Source: Synechococcus sp. WH 8109
GTDB taxonomy: Bacteria; Cyanobacteriota; Cyanobacteriia; PCC-6307; Cyanobiaceae
Direction: 5' to 3'
DNA length: 64,000 nt
NCBI RefSeq assembly: GCF_000161795.2
Contig: NZ_CP006882.1
Location: 2,046,001 to 2,110,000, forward strand
The notes below the pieces were generated by a model, which was given only the letters and a program-made list of their open reading frames with translations, did not search any database and had not been told where the DNA came from. Positions 8,380 through 17,439 of this stretch are shown here, one piece after another. Every line of letters starts with the position of its first letter. Position 1 is the first letter of the stretch. The position numbers and the translations under genes are program-made.

Positions 8380-8960
8380 CCCTCCAACGCTGCCAGATCT
8401 GCGGGGCAATTGGCATTCACCAACGCCTCTGCAGGCAAGCGCACCGCCTGATGGGGAACGCAGGTCAACCAATCCATCCAGCGCAACTCTCCGCGTTGCA
8501 GTTGCTGATCAAGGCAGGAGCGGAAGGGAGAACCGGAGGGGATAACCGCCAGCAACGGCTGCAGCCGTTGCCCGTCATGGGCCACCGCTGCTTGCTCCGG
8601 GGCACGATTCCAGGCTGCGATCAGCTGCTGGACAACGGCCGTGCGCAAACGCGGCATGTCCACCGGCAGCACCAACAAGGCCTCCCCAGGCTGAGACGGC
8701 AACAGCCTGGCCAGCGCCTGCAGGGGGCCATTCCAGGGAGGGGACTCCAGCACCACGGAACATCCGGGCCGGTGGGCCAGCAGCTCTGCGTGCACGGGAT
8801 GACGACTCAACACCTGCACCGGATGACCCAGCGGCAACAGCTGGTCAACCAGGGCCGTGAGCCAGACACCACCGCAGGGGTGCGGCAAGAGGGCCTTGTC
8901 ACGCCCCATGCGACGGCTGCTTCCGCCACTGAGCACACAAACCCGCAAGCCTTGATTCAC
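8376..8960 (-). CDS. mobA: Molybdenum cofactor guanylyltransferase (about 194 aa)
   Basis: Nucleotidyltransferase that links GMP to Mo-molybdopterin to give the bis-MGD form used by NarB. The signature loop LSGGSSRRMGRDKALL is at the N-terminus, followed by VLPVDMPRLR, the second metal-binding part. I place the start at GTG 8960 (VNQGLRVCVLSGG) because the nucleotide loop normally begins within the first ten or so residues. An ATG at 9014 would add an odd hydrophobic, Cys-rich leader. The start is not certain. It is coupled to moaA by ATGA and diverges from nrtP across about 270 bases. Confidence 0.88.
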   Translation of the reverse strand: MNQGLRVCVLSGGSSRRMGRDKALLPHPCGGVWLTALVDQLLPLGHPVQVLSRHPVHAELLAHRPGCSVVLESPPWNGPLQALARLLPSQPGEALLVLPVDMPRLRTAVVQQLIAAWNRAPEQAAVAHDGQRLQPLLAVIPSGSPFRSCLDQQLQRGELRWMDWLTCVPHQAVRLPAEALVNANCPADLAALEG

Positions 8961-9102
8961 ATCGTCGACCAACAATCTGCACCAGCAAAGTCCAACAACC
9001 CACAAAAGTTGCAACCGCTACCAAACCGCTGCGGCACAAGATCACCTGATCCGATCAATCAGCCCCATTGATGTTTGCCCGGAAACACAAAAACACAAAT
9101 CG

Positions 9103-9116
9103 GTAACCAATCTGAC
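9103..9116 (+). promoter_or_regulatory. NtcA-like site upstream of nrtP
   Basis: GTA-N8-GAC, one base away from the NtcA consensus GTA-N8-TAC. About 23 bases downstream is TTAACT (9140-9145), a passable -10 element, which is the spacing of NtcA-activated promoters. It lies about 120 bases before the nrtP start in the divergent mobA-nrtP gap. The call rests on pattern and position only. Confidence 0.5.
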
Positions 9117-9188
9117 CAAACAAGGGGTCGGCGAATTGATTAACTGCGCGGGTTAAACGGATTCTCTTTTCGACCGTTTTGCCATCCC

Positions 9189-9213
9189 CGGGCACCTTTC
9201 CTTTTGAAGCCCG
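9189..9213 (+). promoter_or_regulatory. Leader hairpin with TTC-CTTTT-GAA tip, nrtP
   Basis: Outer stem CGGGC/GCCCG (9189-9193 with 9209-9213), a four-base 5' bulge ACCT, an inner stem TTC/GAA and a five-base loop CTTTT. It ends 21 bases before the nrtP ATG. The same architecture with different outer-stem sequences occurs before nirA and before the 44-residue ORF downstream of nirA. There is no T-tract, so it is not a terminator. Confidence 0.5.
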
Positions 9214-9234
9214 AGGTTCCTTCTCTTTTCCTCA

Positions 9235-10776
9235 ATGCTTGGCGACCTTTGGTCGTTCCAGGGCAGGTACCGAACCCTTCACCTGACCTGGATCGCCTTC
9301 TTCCTGACCTTCGTGGTCTGGTTCAACCTGGCCCCTCTGGCCACCACCGTGAAAGCGGACCTGGGTCTGACCGTTGGTCAGATCCGCACCGTGGCCATCT
9401 GCAACGTGGCCCTCACCATTCCGGCGCGCGTGCTGATCGGCATGCTCCTGGACAAATTCGGACCCCGGATCACCTACTCCTCGATCCTGGTGTTCTCGGC
9501 GATTCCCTGCCTGCTGTTTGCGTCCGCTCAGGACTTCAACCAGCTGGTGGTGGCCCGTCTGCTGCTCTCCATCGTTGGCGCCGGCTTCGTGATCGGCATC
9601 CGCATGGTGGCCGAGTGGTTCCCGCCCAAGGAAATCGGCCTGGCTGAAGGCATCTATGGCGGCTGGGGCAACTTCGGCTCCGCCTTCTCCGCCCTGACCA
9701 TGGTGGCCCTCGCTGGCTTCCTCTCCTTCTCCGGCGGCTTCGAACTGCCCACTGGCGCTGTTCTGAACTGGCGCGGTGCGATCGCTCTGACCGGCATCGT
9801 CTCCGCCGTCTACGGCTGCTTCTACTTCTTCAACGTCACCGACACCCCCCCCGGCAAGACGTATCAGCGCCCTGCGAAAACCGCAGGTCTGGAAGTCACC
9901 TCAATGCGCGACTTCTGGGGTCTGCTGGGCATGAACGTGCCCTTCGCAGCCATCCTCTGCGTGCTCTGCTGGCGCCTGACCAAGGTGGGCTTCCTCACCG
10001 CAAGCACCTACCCCCTGGCCCTCGGCGCCGTCGCCGTCTGGTTTGCTTTCCAGACCTGGGGAATCATCCGCACCAACCGCGACCTGATCCTCGGCAACAA
10101 GGTCTATCCCAAGGAAGACCGCTACGAGTTCCGCCAGGTGGCGATCCTCGAGCTCACCTACATCGTGAACTTCGGCTCCGAACTGGCCGTGGTTTCGATG
10201 CTGCCCACCTTCTTTGAAACCACCTTCGATCTGCCGAAGGCCACCGCCGGAATCCTGGCGTCCTGCTTCGCTTTCGTGAACCTGGTCGCCCGTCCTGCTG
10301 GCGGTCTGATCTCCGACCGCGTCGGCAGCCGCAAGAACACCATGGGCTTCCTCACTGCCGGTCTCGGCGTGGGCTACCTGGTGATGAGCATGATCAAGCC
10401 CGGCACCTTCACCGGCACCACCGGCATTGCCGTTGCCGTGGTGATCACCATGCTCGCCTCCTTCTTCGTGCAGTCCGGTGAAGGCGCCACCTTCGCGCTG
10501 GTGCCCCTGGTCAAGCGTCGCGTCACCGGTCAGGTGGCCGGCCTGGTGGGTGCCTACGGCAACGTTGGCGCTGTGACCTACCTGACCATCTTCAGCCTCC
10601 TGCCGATGTGGATGGGCGGCGGCGGCGAACCCACCCCCGAGGTGATCGCGGCTTCCAACAGTGCCTTCTTCCAGATCCTGGGCGTGGCCGGTCTGATCGT
10701 GGCCTTCTTCTGCTTCTTCTTCCTGAAGGAGCCCAAGGGGTCCTTCGCAGACCTGCACGAAGGCGAAACCGCCTGA
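9235..10776 (+). CDS. nrtP: Nitrate/nitrite permease, MFS type (513 aa)
   Basis: Twelve-helix major facilitator of the nitrate/nitrite porter family, the single-protein transporter used by marine Synechococcus instead of the ABC system NrtABCD. Both nitrate signatures are visible: GIYGGWGNFGSAF around residue 140 and GLVGAYGNVGAV around residue 440. MFS loop motifs GMLLDKFGPR and GGLISDRVGSR are also present. It is followed by a strong terminator and then by narB only 82 bases after the stop. Likely NtcA-activated, with a structured leader hairpin. Codon use is strongly biased to C-ending codons, which fits high expression. Confidence 0.96.
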   Translation: MLGDLWSFQGRYRTLHLTWIAFFLTFVVWFNLAPLATTVKADLGLTVGQIRTVAICNVALTIPARVLIGMLLDKFGPRITYSSILVFSAIPCLLFASAQDFNQLVVARLLLSIVGAGFVIGIRMVAEWFPPKEIGLAEGIYGGWGNFGSAFSALTMVALAGFLSFSGGFELPTGAVLNWRGAIALTGIVSAVYGCFYFFNVTDTPPGKTYQRPAKTAGLEVTSMRDFWGLLGMNVPFAAILCVLCWRLTKVGFLTASTYPLALGAVAVWFAFQTWGIIRTNRDLILGNKVYPKEDRYEFRQVAILELTYIVNFGSELAVVSMLPTFFETTFDLPKATAGILASCFAFVNLVARPAGGLISDRVGSRKNTMGFLTAGLGVGYLVMSMIKPGTFTGTTGIAVAVVITMLASFFVQSGEGATFALVPLVKRRVTGQVAGLVGAYGNVGAVTYLTIFSLLPMWMGGGGEPTPEVIAASNSAFFQILGVAGLIVAFFCFFFLKEPKGSFADLHEGETA

Positions 10777-10814
10777 TCCATCTCCCTCCGCAGCACCCTG
10801 TCGCTGCATAACGA

Positions 10815-10849
10815 CCCGGAGCTTCGGCTCCGGGTTTTGTTCTTTTTTT
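10815..10849 (+). terminator. Intrinsic terminator between nrtP and narB
   Basis: Perfect eight-base stem CCCGGAGC/GCTCCGGG closed by a stable TTCG tetraloop and followed by TTTT and a later run of seven T. It ends about 10 bases before the narB start codon, leaving no room for a separate narB promoter after it. narB expression therefore probably relies on partial read-through. Confidence 0.9.
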
Positions 10850-10858
10850 GGTTCCTGC

Positions 10859-13090
10859 ATGACCAACTCACCCCGCAGCGTGCGCAGCCAGTGCCCCTAC
10901 TGCGGCGTGGGTTGTGGTCTGGAGCTTTTGCCTCCTGCCGTGAAGGGTGAGGCCGTGAAACGGGATGCCGAGGGCAACCCGATGTGGACCGCCCGCGGCG
11001 ACCGCGAACACCCCTCCAGCCTTGGCCAGGTCTGCATCAAGGGCGCCACCGTCGGCGAAACCCTGGCCCCAGGCCGCCTGCGCCAACCCCTCTTCCGCCC
11101 GACCCTGGAGGACGACTTCGCACCGATCAGCTGGGACGACGCCCTGAACAAAATCACCAGCCAGATCCAGGCGAGTGTGGCCCGGCGCGGCAACGCCGAT
11201 GGCATCGCCATGTACGGCTCCGGTCAGTTCCACACCGAGGACTACTACCTCGCCCAGAAACTGCTCAAAGGCGCCCTGGGCACCAACAATTTCGACGCCA
11301 ACTCGCGACTGTGCATGAGCTCAGCGGTGGCGGGCTACACCCGCAGCCTGGGCTCCGATGGTCCCCCCTGCAGCTATGAGGATCTCGACCACTGCACAGT
11401 GGCGTTTCTGATCGGCACCAACACAGCCGAATGCCACCCGGTGCTGTTCCAGCGGCTGCTGAAGCGAAAACGCAAAAACCCCGGCAGCGTCAAGATCGTG
11501 GTGGTGGATCCACGCCGCACCGACACCGCCAAAGCCGCCGATATCCACTTGCCGATTGCACCGGGCAGCGACCTGGCCCTGCTGCACGGCATTGCCCACT
11601 TGGTGCTGCGCGAAAACGGCCAGGATCCGGCCTTCATCGACGACCACACCGAGAATTACGACGCCTTTTTTGACGTCGCCGCCCGCTGGACCCCAAGGCG
11701 GGTGGCCCTGTTCTGCAACATCCCCGAAAAACGCCTGCGGGAAGTGGCGACTCTGTTCCACCGGCGCGAGAAGGTGCTCAGCCTCTGGTCGATGGGGGTG
11801 AACCAACGCCGTGAAGGAACGGCCGTGGTGCAGGGATTGATCAATCTGCATCTGCTCACCGGCCAGATCGGCAAGCAAGGCGCGGGCCCGTTTTCCCTCA
11901 CCGGCCAACCCAACGCCATGGGCGGACGCGAGGCCGGAGGCCTAGCCCACCTGCTGCCGGGCTACCGCCTGGTGGCCAACGCCGAACACCGCACCGAAGT
12001 GGAACAGGCCTGGCAGCTGCCGGCAGGACGAATCAACGCCAAGCCCGGATTGGCGGCCTGGCAGCAGATCGAAGCCATGGAGCAGGAGGCGCTGGATCTG
12101 TGGTGGGTGGCCGCCACCAACCCCCTGGTGAGCCTCCCGGATCTCGACCGGGTGAAGTCAGCCATGCAGAAGTGCCCGCTGGTGGTGGTGAGCGAGGCCT
12201 ACGCCGACTCGGAAACATCCCACTACGCCCATCTGCTGTTGCCCGCAGCCCAGTGGAGCGAGAAGGCCGGCGCCATGACCAATTCCGAACGGCGGGTCAC
12301 TTACTGCCCGGCCTACCGGCGCCGCTTCGGCGAGAGCCGTCCCGACTGGGAGGTGTTTGCCGAGGTGGGCCGGCGCCTGGGCTACAGCGAGCAGTTCGAC
12401 TTCGATTCAGCGGCTGAGGTCTACGCCGAATTCACGGCTCTTACCCAGGGCAGGCTCTGCGATGTAAGTGGCCTCAGCCATGAACTGCTGGAAGACGAAG
12501 GACCGCAGCAATGGCCCTATCCCAGTGGCAGCACCCCCACCACAGAAGCCAAACGCCTCTACGAAAACCATCTGTTCGCCACCCCCAACAAACGTGCCCG
12601 CTTCAGCACCGATCAACCGCTGGGACTGGCGGAACCCCCCTGCGACACCTATCCGCTGGTGCTCACGGTGGGCCGCTACCTGGGCCAGTGGCACACGATG
12701 ACCCGCACCGGCAAGGTGGAACGGCTGATGAAACAGCATCCCGAGCCGCTGCTGGAGATTCACCCCGGTGACGCGCAGGAGTTGAAACTGCGCAACGGCG
12801 AACTGGCGGCGATCAGCTCACGCCGCGGCCACCTCACCGCCACGGTGAAAGTCACCGATCGCATCCGGCGTGGATCGGTCTTCCTGCCGATGCACTGGGG
12901 ATTCACCCAGGAGAAGGCCTGCGAAGCCAACACCCTCATGCACGACGAGGCCTGCCCGGTGTCAAAGCAGCCTGAACTCAAGGCCTGCGCGGTGATCGTG
13001 GCTCCCGCCGTCTCGGTGGTGAAGCCCGTTGAACAGCAGAAAGGACGATTGGAGGCCCTGCGCCGGCTGCTCACACCAGCACTTCGCTGA
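10859..13090 (+). CDS. narB: Ferredoxin-nitrate reductase (743 aa)
   Basis: Molybdopterin oxidoreductase that reduces nitrate to nitrite with reduced ferredoxin. The N-terminal [4Fe-4S] motif has Cys12, Cys15 and Cys19 (CPYCGVGC) and Cys59 (GQVCIKG). NSRLCMSSAVAG carries the likely Mo-ligand Cys. The C-terminal molydopterin-dinucleotide domain includes GRYLGQWHTMTRTGK and LPMHWGF. Length is normal for cyanobacterial NarB. It lies directly downstream of nrtP behind an intrinsic terminator and converges with narM, overlapping it by 20 bases. Confidence 0.96.
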   Translation: MTNSPRSVRSQCPYCGVGCGLELLPPAVKGEAVKRDAEGNPMWTARGDREHPSSLGQVCIKGATVGETLAPGRLRQPLFRPTLEDDFAPISWDDALNKITSQIQASVARRGNADGIAMYGSGQFHTEDYYLAQKLLKGALGTNNFDANSRLCMSSAVAGYTRSLGSDGPPCSYEDLDHCTVAFLIGTNTAECHPVLFQRLLKRKRKNPGSVKIVVVDPRRTDTAKAADIHLPIAPGSDLALLHGIAHLVLRENGQDPAFIDDHTENYDAFFDVAARWTPRRVALFCNIPEKRLREVATLFHRREKVLSLWSMGVNQRREGTAVVQGLINLHLLTGQIGKQGAGPFSLTGQPNAMGGREAGGLAHLLPGYRLVANAEHRTEVEQAWQLPAGRINAKPGLAAWQQIEAMEQEALDLWWVAATNPLVSLPDLDRVKSAMQKCPLVVVSEAYADSETSHYAHLLLPAAQWSEKAGAMTNSERRVTYCPAYRRRFGESRPDWEVFAEVGRRLGYSEQFDFDSAAEVYAEFTALTQGRLCDVSGLSHELLEDEGPQQWPYPSGSTPTTEAKRLYENHLFATPNKRARFSTDQPLGLAEPPCDTYPLVLTVGRYLGQWHTMTRTGKVERLMKQHPEPLLEIHPGDAQELKLRNGELAAISSRRGHLTATVKVTDRIRRGSVFLPMHWGFTQEKACEANTLMHDEACPVSKQPELKACAVIVAPAVSVVKPVEQQKGRLEALRRLLTPALR

Positions 13091-13538
13091 AGGCTGCCTC
13101 AAGGTTGTGGTGGTCGTGCCCAGGCCGGGCCAACTTGCACAAGGCAAAGCGATCCAGCTCACTGAGTTGGGTCCACTGCTCCAGGGTCAGCGCCACACCC
13201 CGCACTGTGGCCGCCTCCTGCACCGCAGCGGGCAGCTCCGCCTGCTGTTGCCAGGGGGCACCGCTCACCGGTGGCAGATCCTTGACCATGCCATCTGCCA
13301 TGGAGCGCGTGCAAGCGCGCAGGTGTTGGCGAAGCTGCTCGAGAGCATCGGCCGCATCCGGCCAATCCACCAGGGCTTGACGTTGCTCCTGGGAAAGCTC
13401 AAGCCAGTGGTTGAGCTTCAACTTCACCCCACACAGATCCAATTTGCGTCGCACACACAGAGGGATGCAGCGCCAGTTGCCAATGAAGTCCTGTTCAAAG
13501 GCAAAGCAATGGCTGGCGGAATCAGAACGGCTGGACAT
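13071..13538 (-). CDS. narM: Nitrate reductase-associated protein (155 aa)
   Basis: Matches the nitrate reductase-associated protein family. It has an N-terminal FEQDFIGNWRCIPLCVRRKLD-like region (residues about 13-34), then a helical middle with PPVSGAPWQQ, and ends in a segment rich in His and Glu. NarM has been shown in cyanobacteria to be needed for active nitrate reductase, apparently in NarB maturation. I use the ATG at 13538; a TTG lies one codon upstream. It converges on narB with a 20-base overlap, and an NtcA-like site lies about 60 bases upstream. Confidence 0.85.
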   Translation of the reverse strand: MSSRSDSASHCFAFEQDFIGNWRCIPLCVRRKLDLCGVKLKLNHWLELSQEQRQALVDWPDAADALEQLRQHLRACTRSMADGMVKDLPPVSGAPWQQQAELPAAVQEAATVRGVALTLEQWTQLSELDRFALCKLARPGHDHHNLEAAFSEVLV

Positions 13539-13595
13539 CAACCAAAGCCTTGATCGGTGTCAATGATGACAACGGAAGTCCACGCAAACAGAGAT

Positions 13596-13609
13596 GTTTA
13601 TCTCGATAC
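13596..13609 (-). promoter_or_regulatory. NtcA-like site upstream of narM
   Basis: On the minus strand this reads GTA-N8-AAC, one base off the NtcA consensus. It starts about 58 bases before the narM ATG, a workable distance. No convincing -10 hexamer is seen at the usual spacing, so this is a weak call. The near-palindrome could also serve the small plus-strand ORF beginning at 13622. Confidence 0.3.
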
Positions 13610-13621
13610 AAATCTCGGCCT

Positions 13622-13792
13622 GTGCGCTTCGCCCTCTCCCTCGGAATGTTGCTGGGAATGTCCCATGGATGGGTCACGGCTGAAGCACTCCAACAGCAAC
13701 CCATGCAGGGCTTTGATTCCATAGAAACTGTTAATTCAGCTACACAATTCAACCCATTTCGTAGTCGTTCACACCAATTTTTTCCATACTGA
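13622..13792 (+). CDS. Possible small secreted protein (56 aa)
   Basis: From a GTG start the product opens with a signal-peptide-like sequence: VRFALSLGMLLGMSHGWV, then a small-residue cleavage region TAEA. About 35 mature residues follow, rich in Gln, Ser and Phe, ending HQFFPY. The open frame extends further up to a TTG at 13550, but that adds a polar leader with no export logic. It lies between narM and a small membrane-protein gene. No family is recognised and this may not be a gene. Confidence 0.35.
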   Translation: MRFALSLGMLLGMSHGWVTAEALQQQPMQGFDSIETVNSATQFNPFRSRSHQFFPY

Positions 13793-13816
13793 AGCTCTGT
13801 TCAAAGAGTTTCTGCC

Positions 13817-14128
13817 GTGACCAGCAGCATCTCGTCCGCTTCCGGCCGCAGCCCCATCACCCTGGCCGCAGGTTTCCTGGGTGCCTTCATCGTTGGTTCC
13901 CTCGCCGTGCAACTGGTGCGCAGCCAGACGGCCTCCGTTCAGGCCGGTGCCGCTGGCGTGGAACCGGTGATCGCCGGTCCTGCCGCTCTCTGGGCTCCCT
14001 TGGCCGAGCGCGACATCGCCAGTGCCAACACAGCCGCAACGGCCCAACCCGCTGCTGCCATCCAGCCCTCCGTTGAGCCTGTTGTGGGCTCCGAAGCCAC
14101 CCTCTGGTCTGCCTTCGGCGAGCGCTGA
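13817..14128 (+). CDS. Small membrane-anchored protein with a repeated motif (103 aa)
   Basis: GTG start. A short Ser-rich N-terminus is followed by one membrane helix (about residues 14-31, TLAAGFLGAFIVGSLAVQLV) and an Ala/Pro-rich tail. The tail holds two related segments, AALWAPLAERD (about 56-66) and ATLWSAFGER (about 94-103), separated by a low-complexity spacer. Codon use matches the neighbours, which supports a real gene. No family is recognised. It probably has a single-pass topology with the repeated tail outside the cytoplasm. Confidence 0.6.
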   Translation: MTSSISSASGRSPITLAAGFLGAFIVGSLAVQLVRSQTASVQAGAAGVEPVIAGPAALWAPLAERDIASANTAATAQPAAAIQPSVEPVVGSEATLWSAFGER

Positions 14129-14180
14129 TCGCACTGCCCACGTAGCACAGCCCACCAGCCGGCCCGCATAAGGTGCCGGC

Positions 14181-14879
14181 ATGGGGATCCAGCGCCGTCA
14201 CTTCCTCCAGCGAACGGGCGGCCTGGCCTTGGCCGCCCTGATGCAAGCGCGCCCCGTTGAGGCAGCAGAGGAGGGGTTCTGCATCCCGAATGATCCACTC
14301 GAGGCCCTGATGTCGGGAAACCGCCGGTTTGCCGAGGCCTGGCGCCTGGCCGAGCAAAACAACGGAACGACGCCCCGAACGGCGGATCCCGACCCGCGCT
14401 GCTTCAACTCCCCCAGGGCGTTGGCCACCAGCCAACATCCCTGGGCCACCGTGCTCACCTGCTCTGATTCACGGGTTTCGCCGAACTGGGTGTTCGACAC
14501 CACCCCTGGCGAGCTATTCGTGATCCGCAACGCCGGCAACGCCGCATTCACCGAAGCCATTGCCTCCATTGAGTACGGCGTCAGCGTTCTCAAGACGCCG
14601 CTGCTGATGGTGATGGGACACAGCGGCTGCGGAGCCGTTACAGCGGCGATGGACTCCAACCCGCTGACCCCCTCCCTGGAGCGGCTGATCCAACCCATCC
14701 GGGAGAACATCAACGGCAGCAGCGATCTCGAGGACGCCGTGAGGCGCAACGCCCTCGCCAGCGCCTCCACCTTGATTCAACGCAGCGCCGTTCTGGCTGA
14801 GGCCAAAACCAGTGGTGCGCTGAAACTGGTGGTGGGTTGTTTCCAACTCAACAGCGGTGTTGTCAGCTTGATCGAATGA
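14181..14879 (+). CDS. ecaB: Beta-class carbonic anhydrase with Tat signal (232 aa)
   Basis: Zinc enzyme interconverting CO2 and bicarbonate. Zinc ligands and dyad are Cys94, Asp96 and Arg98 (CSDSRV) and His147/Cys150 (HSGCGAV). The N-terminus carries [11 protein letters not shown], a hydrophobic stretch and ARPVEA, that is, a twin-arginine signal, so the enzyme is probably exported folded to the periplasm, like EcaB-type enzymes. The symbol is assigned by this resemblance only. Its stop overlaps the moaC start as ATGA, so it is coupled to a molybdopterin operon for no obvious reason. The family call is strong. Confidence 0.88.
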   Translation: MGIQRRHFLQRTGGLALAALMQARPVEAAEEGFCIPNDPLEALMSGNRRFAEAWRLAEQNNGTTPRTADPDPRCFNSPRALATSQHPWATVLTCSDSRVSPNWVFDTTPGELFVIRNAGNAAFTEAIASIEYGVSVLKTPLLMVMGHSGCGAVTAAMDSNPLTPSLERLIQPIRENINGSSDLEDAVRRNALASASTLIQRSAVLAEAKTSGALKLVVGCFQLNSGVVSLIE

Positions 14880-15352
14880 CGCAAGACCTGAGTCATCTGA
14901 ACCAGCAAGGCGAGGTTCACATGGTGGACGTGGGGGACCGTCCGGCCACCCACCGCGAAGCCCATGCCCGTGGCGCCATTCGCATGGACGCCGCAACCCT
15001 CAGCTTGATCCAGCGAGGCGAGACACCGAAAGGAGATCTGCTGGCGGTCGCCCGGGTGGCAGCGATCCAGGCCGCCAAACGCACCTGGGAGCTGATTCCC
15101 CTTTGCCATCCGCTGCCACTCAGTGGCATGGATGTGTCGATCGACGCCGACGCCTCCCTGCCTGGCCTGGTGCTCCACTGCCGTTGCCGCACCACAGGCC
15201 AGACCGGGGTGGAAATGGAAGCGATGACGGCCGTGTCCGTGGGGCTGCTGACCCTCTACGACATGCTCAAGGCGGTTGATCCAGCCATGACGATCGAGGC
15301 GATCCAGCTGGAGTTCAAAGAAGGAGGGCGGAACGGTGTCTGGAAACGCTGA
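14876..15352 (+). CDS. moaC: Cyclic pyranopterin monophosphate synthase (158 aa)
   Basis: Second step of molybdopterin synthesis, converting MoaA's product to cPMP. The family run [11 protein letters not shown] is at about residues 74-84. GETPKGD carries the conserved Lys (52), and the C-terminal half has GVEMEAMTA and [13 protein letters not shown] overlap with the upstream carbonic anhydrase and a 17-base overlap with moeA downstream indicate one transcript. Confidence 0.95.
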   Translation: MTQDLSHLNQQGEVHMVDVGDRPATHREAHARGAIRMDAATLSLIQRGETPKGDLLAVARVAAIQAAKRTWELIPLCHPLPLSGMDVSIDADASLPGLVLHCRCRTTGQTGVEMEAMTAVSVGLLTLYDMLKAVDPAMTIEAIQLEFKEGGRNGVWKR

Positions 15353-16586
15353 GCCCTACGGACGCGAAGGGCTACCCCTCGAAGAGGCACGTCGACGGGT
15401 TCTTGCGGCGCTTCAGCCGATCACAGCAAGCAACACAGTGCCGCTGCAGCAGGCCCTCTGCCGGGTGAGCGCTGCGGATGTGCTGGCCAGCGATGCCGTA
15501 CCGGGGTTTCGGGCCTCGATCATGGACGGCTACGCCTTGGGGCAGAGCCACCAGCCCAAACCTGGGGACACCTGGCAGCTGAAGGGACGCTCCGCTGCCG
15601 GCCAGCCCTTCAACGGAACCCTGGCCACCGGCGATGCGATCCGCATCCTCACCGGTGCTCCACTGCCTGACGGTGCCGGCTGGGTGCTGCCCCAGGAGCT
15701 GATCAGCGTGGACGGCACCAGCCTCCAGCTGGTGAAAGAGGCGTCGGATCGTCCCTGGATTCGCCCCGAGGATGAGGAATGCCGACCGGGAGACCTGCTG
15801 CTGGCCGCTGGACAGCGCCTCGGTGCCGCTGATCTCGCACGCCTTGCCAGCTGCGGCATCGCCGCCCTAACCGTTGCTCAGCAACCCCGCATCGGACTGC
15901 TGATCAGCGGGGACGAGCTGGTGCCACCCGGAACAGCGCGGCAACCCGGTGCCATCTGGGAGAGCAACGGCACGCTTCTGGAGACAATGTTCCGGGCACT
16001 CGGGCAATCGGTGACCCAGCGACGGGTGGTGGCCGATCAACCCGACGCCCTGCGCCAGGCCCTGCTGGATCTGGCACAGGACTGTGACGTGGTGGTGAGC
16101 ACCGGCGGCGTCTCCGCCGGCGACACCGATTGGATCCGACCCCTGGTGGCGGAGCTGGGTGCTGTGGACTTCTGGAAACTGTTCCTACGCCCGGGGCGCC
16201 CCTTTGCCTTCGGCAGCATCGGTGAGGGCGTGCCGTTTTTCGGACTGCCGGGCAATCCCGTAGCCGCGGCGGTCACCGCCCTGCAACTGCTCTGGCCTGC
16301 CCTGCAGGTTCTGGAGGGCCAAAGCGAACCGGAGCTGTTCCACCGGGTGATGGTGGAACTCGCCGACCCGTTGTCCCGCCGACCGGGACGGCCGGAATTG
16401 GCTCGGGCCCGCCTCGACACCAACGCCGCAGGAACGCTGCTGGCACGGGTGGATGGATCGCAGGCCTCGTCCCGGATCGGTTCCCTGCAACACGCCGATC
16501 TGCTGCTGGAACTGCCAGCGGAAGCCGGCCCGCTCGAAAGCGGCACCCGTCTCTGGGCCCAGCTGATTCGTCAGCGGATTTTTTAA
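15336..16586 (+). CDS. moeA: Molybdopterin molybdenumtransferase (416 aa)
   Basis: Inserts molybdenum into adenylylated molybdopterin. It has the MoeA N-terminal MDGYAL motif (about residue 65), [11 protein letters not shown], then the MoCF-binding fold with STGGVSAGD, the [10 protein letters not shown] loop, and a C-terminal beta domain. The GTG start at 15336 is inside moaC. The 3' end overlaps a convergent unknown gene by four bases. Length is typical. Confidence 0.95.
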   Translation: MSGNAEPYGREGLPLEEARRRVLAALQPITASNTVPLQQALCRVSAADVLASDAVPGFRASIMDGYALGQSHQPKPGDTWQLKGRSAAGQPFNGTLATGDAIRILTGAPLPDGAGWVLPQELISVDGTSLQLVKEASDRPWIRPEDEECRPGDLLLAAGQRLGAADLARLASCGIAALTVAQQPRIGLLISGDELVPPGTARQPGAIWESNGTLLETMFRALGQSVTQRRVVADQPDALRQALLDLAQDCDVVVSTGGVSAGDTDWIRPLVAELGAVDFWKLFLRPGRPFAFGSIGEGVPFFGLPGNPVAAAVTALQLLWPALQVLEGQSEPELFHRVMVELADPLSRRPGRPELARARLDTNAAGTLLARVDGSQASSRIGSLQHADLLLELPAEAGPLESGTRLWAQLIRQRIF

Positions 16587-17380
16587 GCCGGATCAGGCTG
16601 AAAGCAGCGGCGTTCCCAGGCCATGAGCTGGCCCAATGAATCGAAATGGATGCTGATCTGCTGAAACAGGGCAGCGCTAAGACGGCAACCGATCTCGAGG
16701 CTGAAGGGTGCACTGGGGAGCTCACTGGGCACCGAGAACACCAGGCCGTTAGGCATCACAGCTGAGCAGTCGTTGTTCAACAGCTGGCTTGGATCGAACA
16801 CCAGCGGAGCGGCGTCCTCCGCCTGGCCGTTCACCCCCGCCTGCGGTCTGAGCATCTGCCGCTCGCCACTCCATCCCTGCACCGGCGCCAGCAGGGCCTC
16901 GGGTGTCCCGCACGCGGGACGGTCGGGTTCGGGATCGGTGCTGTTCAAGCAACGGAAACCCACCGCCCCAACACGCTGCAAACGCCAGCCGCCGTCAAGC
17001 GGTTCCCAGAGCAGCACCAGCATCGAGCGGGAGCGACCGCAGAACAGGTTGATCTCATGGCCGAAGCAGGGGCGATCGGGATCCACCCCCAGGCTGGACT
17101 GACCGCCCGCCCCGGGAAACTGCCAGCAGCCTCCACCGGCGTTGTAGGTGGCCCGACTGATGGGGTAGGTGGCCTTACCCCCGGGGGCAAAGGCCAGACC
17201 CCATCCATCCCACACCCCGTGGTCGTCATCGGAAAAGGAAATCGCGTAGGTGGTGGGGTCGATCCGACGGGACGGACAGTGCAGATCCAGCCGACCGCTG
17301 CCGTCCCGCTCAAACCAATGGCCGCAGCCTTGCCAATGGCCCACGAAATTGCGGCGGTTGAGGGTCCATTGATCAGTCAT
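16583..17380 (-). CDS. Conserved protein, possibly lipocalin-like (265 aa)
   Basis: Soluble protein with no signal peptide. The first part (FVGHWQGCGHWFERDG, SFSDDDHGVWDGWGLAF) has the alternating aromatic/Gly pattern of a beta-barrel, and the protein may belong to a cyanobacterial DUF3598-like, lipocalin-fold group; I am not certain. The second part carries RSMLVLLWEPLDGGWRL, again beta-rich. It sits convergent to moeA with a four-base overlap and 59 bases from the divergent epimerase gene. Function unknown. Confidence 0.6.
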   Translation of the reverse strand: MTDQWTLNRRNFVGHWQGCGHWFERDGSGRLDLHCPSRRIDPTTYAISFSDDDHGVWDGWGLAFAPGGKATYPISRATYNAGGGCWQFPGAGGQSSLGVDPDRPCFGHEINLFCGRSRSMLVLLWEPLDGGWRLQRVGAVGFRCLNSTDPEPDRPACGTPEALLAPVQGWSGERQMLRPQAGVNGQAEDAAPLVFDPSQLLNNDCSAVMPNGLVFSVPSELPSAPFSLEIGCRLSAALFQQISIHFDSLGQLMAWERRCFQPDPA

Positions 17381-17439
17381 GTCCGTGACGGCATGGAACG
17401 GTCGATCTCCTTAGGGTCGCCCCAACAGCCATCCCCGCC

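Noticed and set aside
9901-10866. Minus-strand 321-codon open frame over nrtP
   Set aside because: His/Gly/Glu-rich shadow of the strongly biased nrtP codons.
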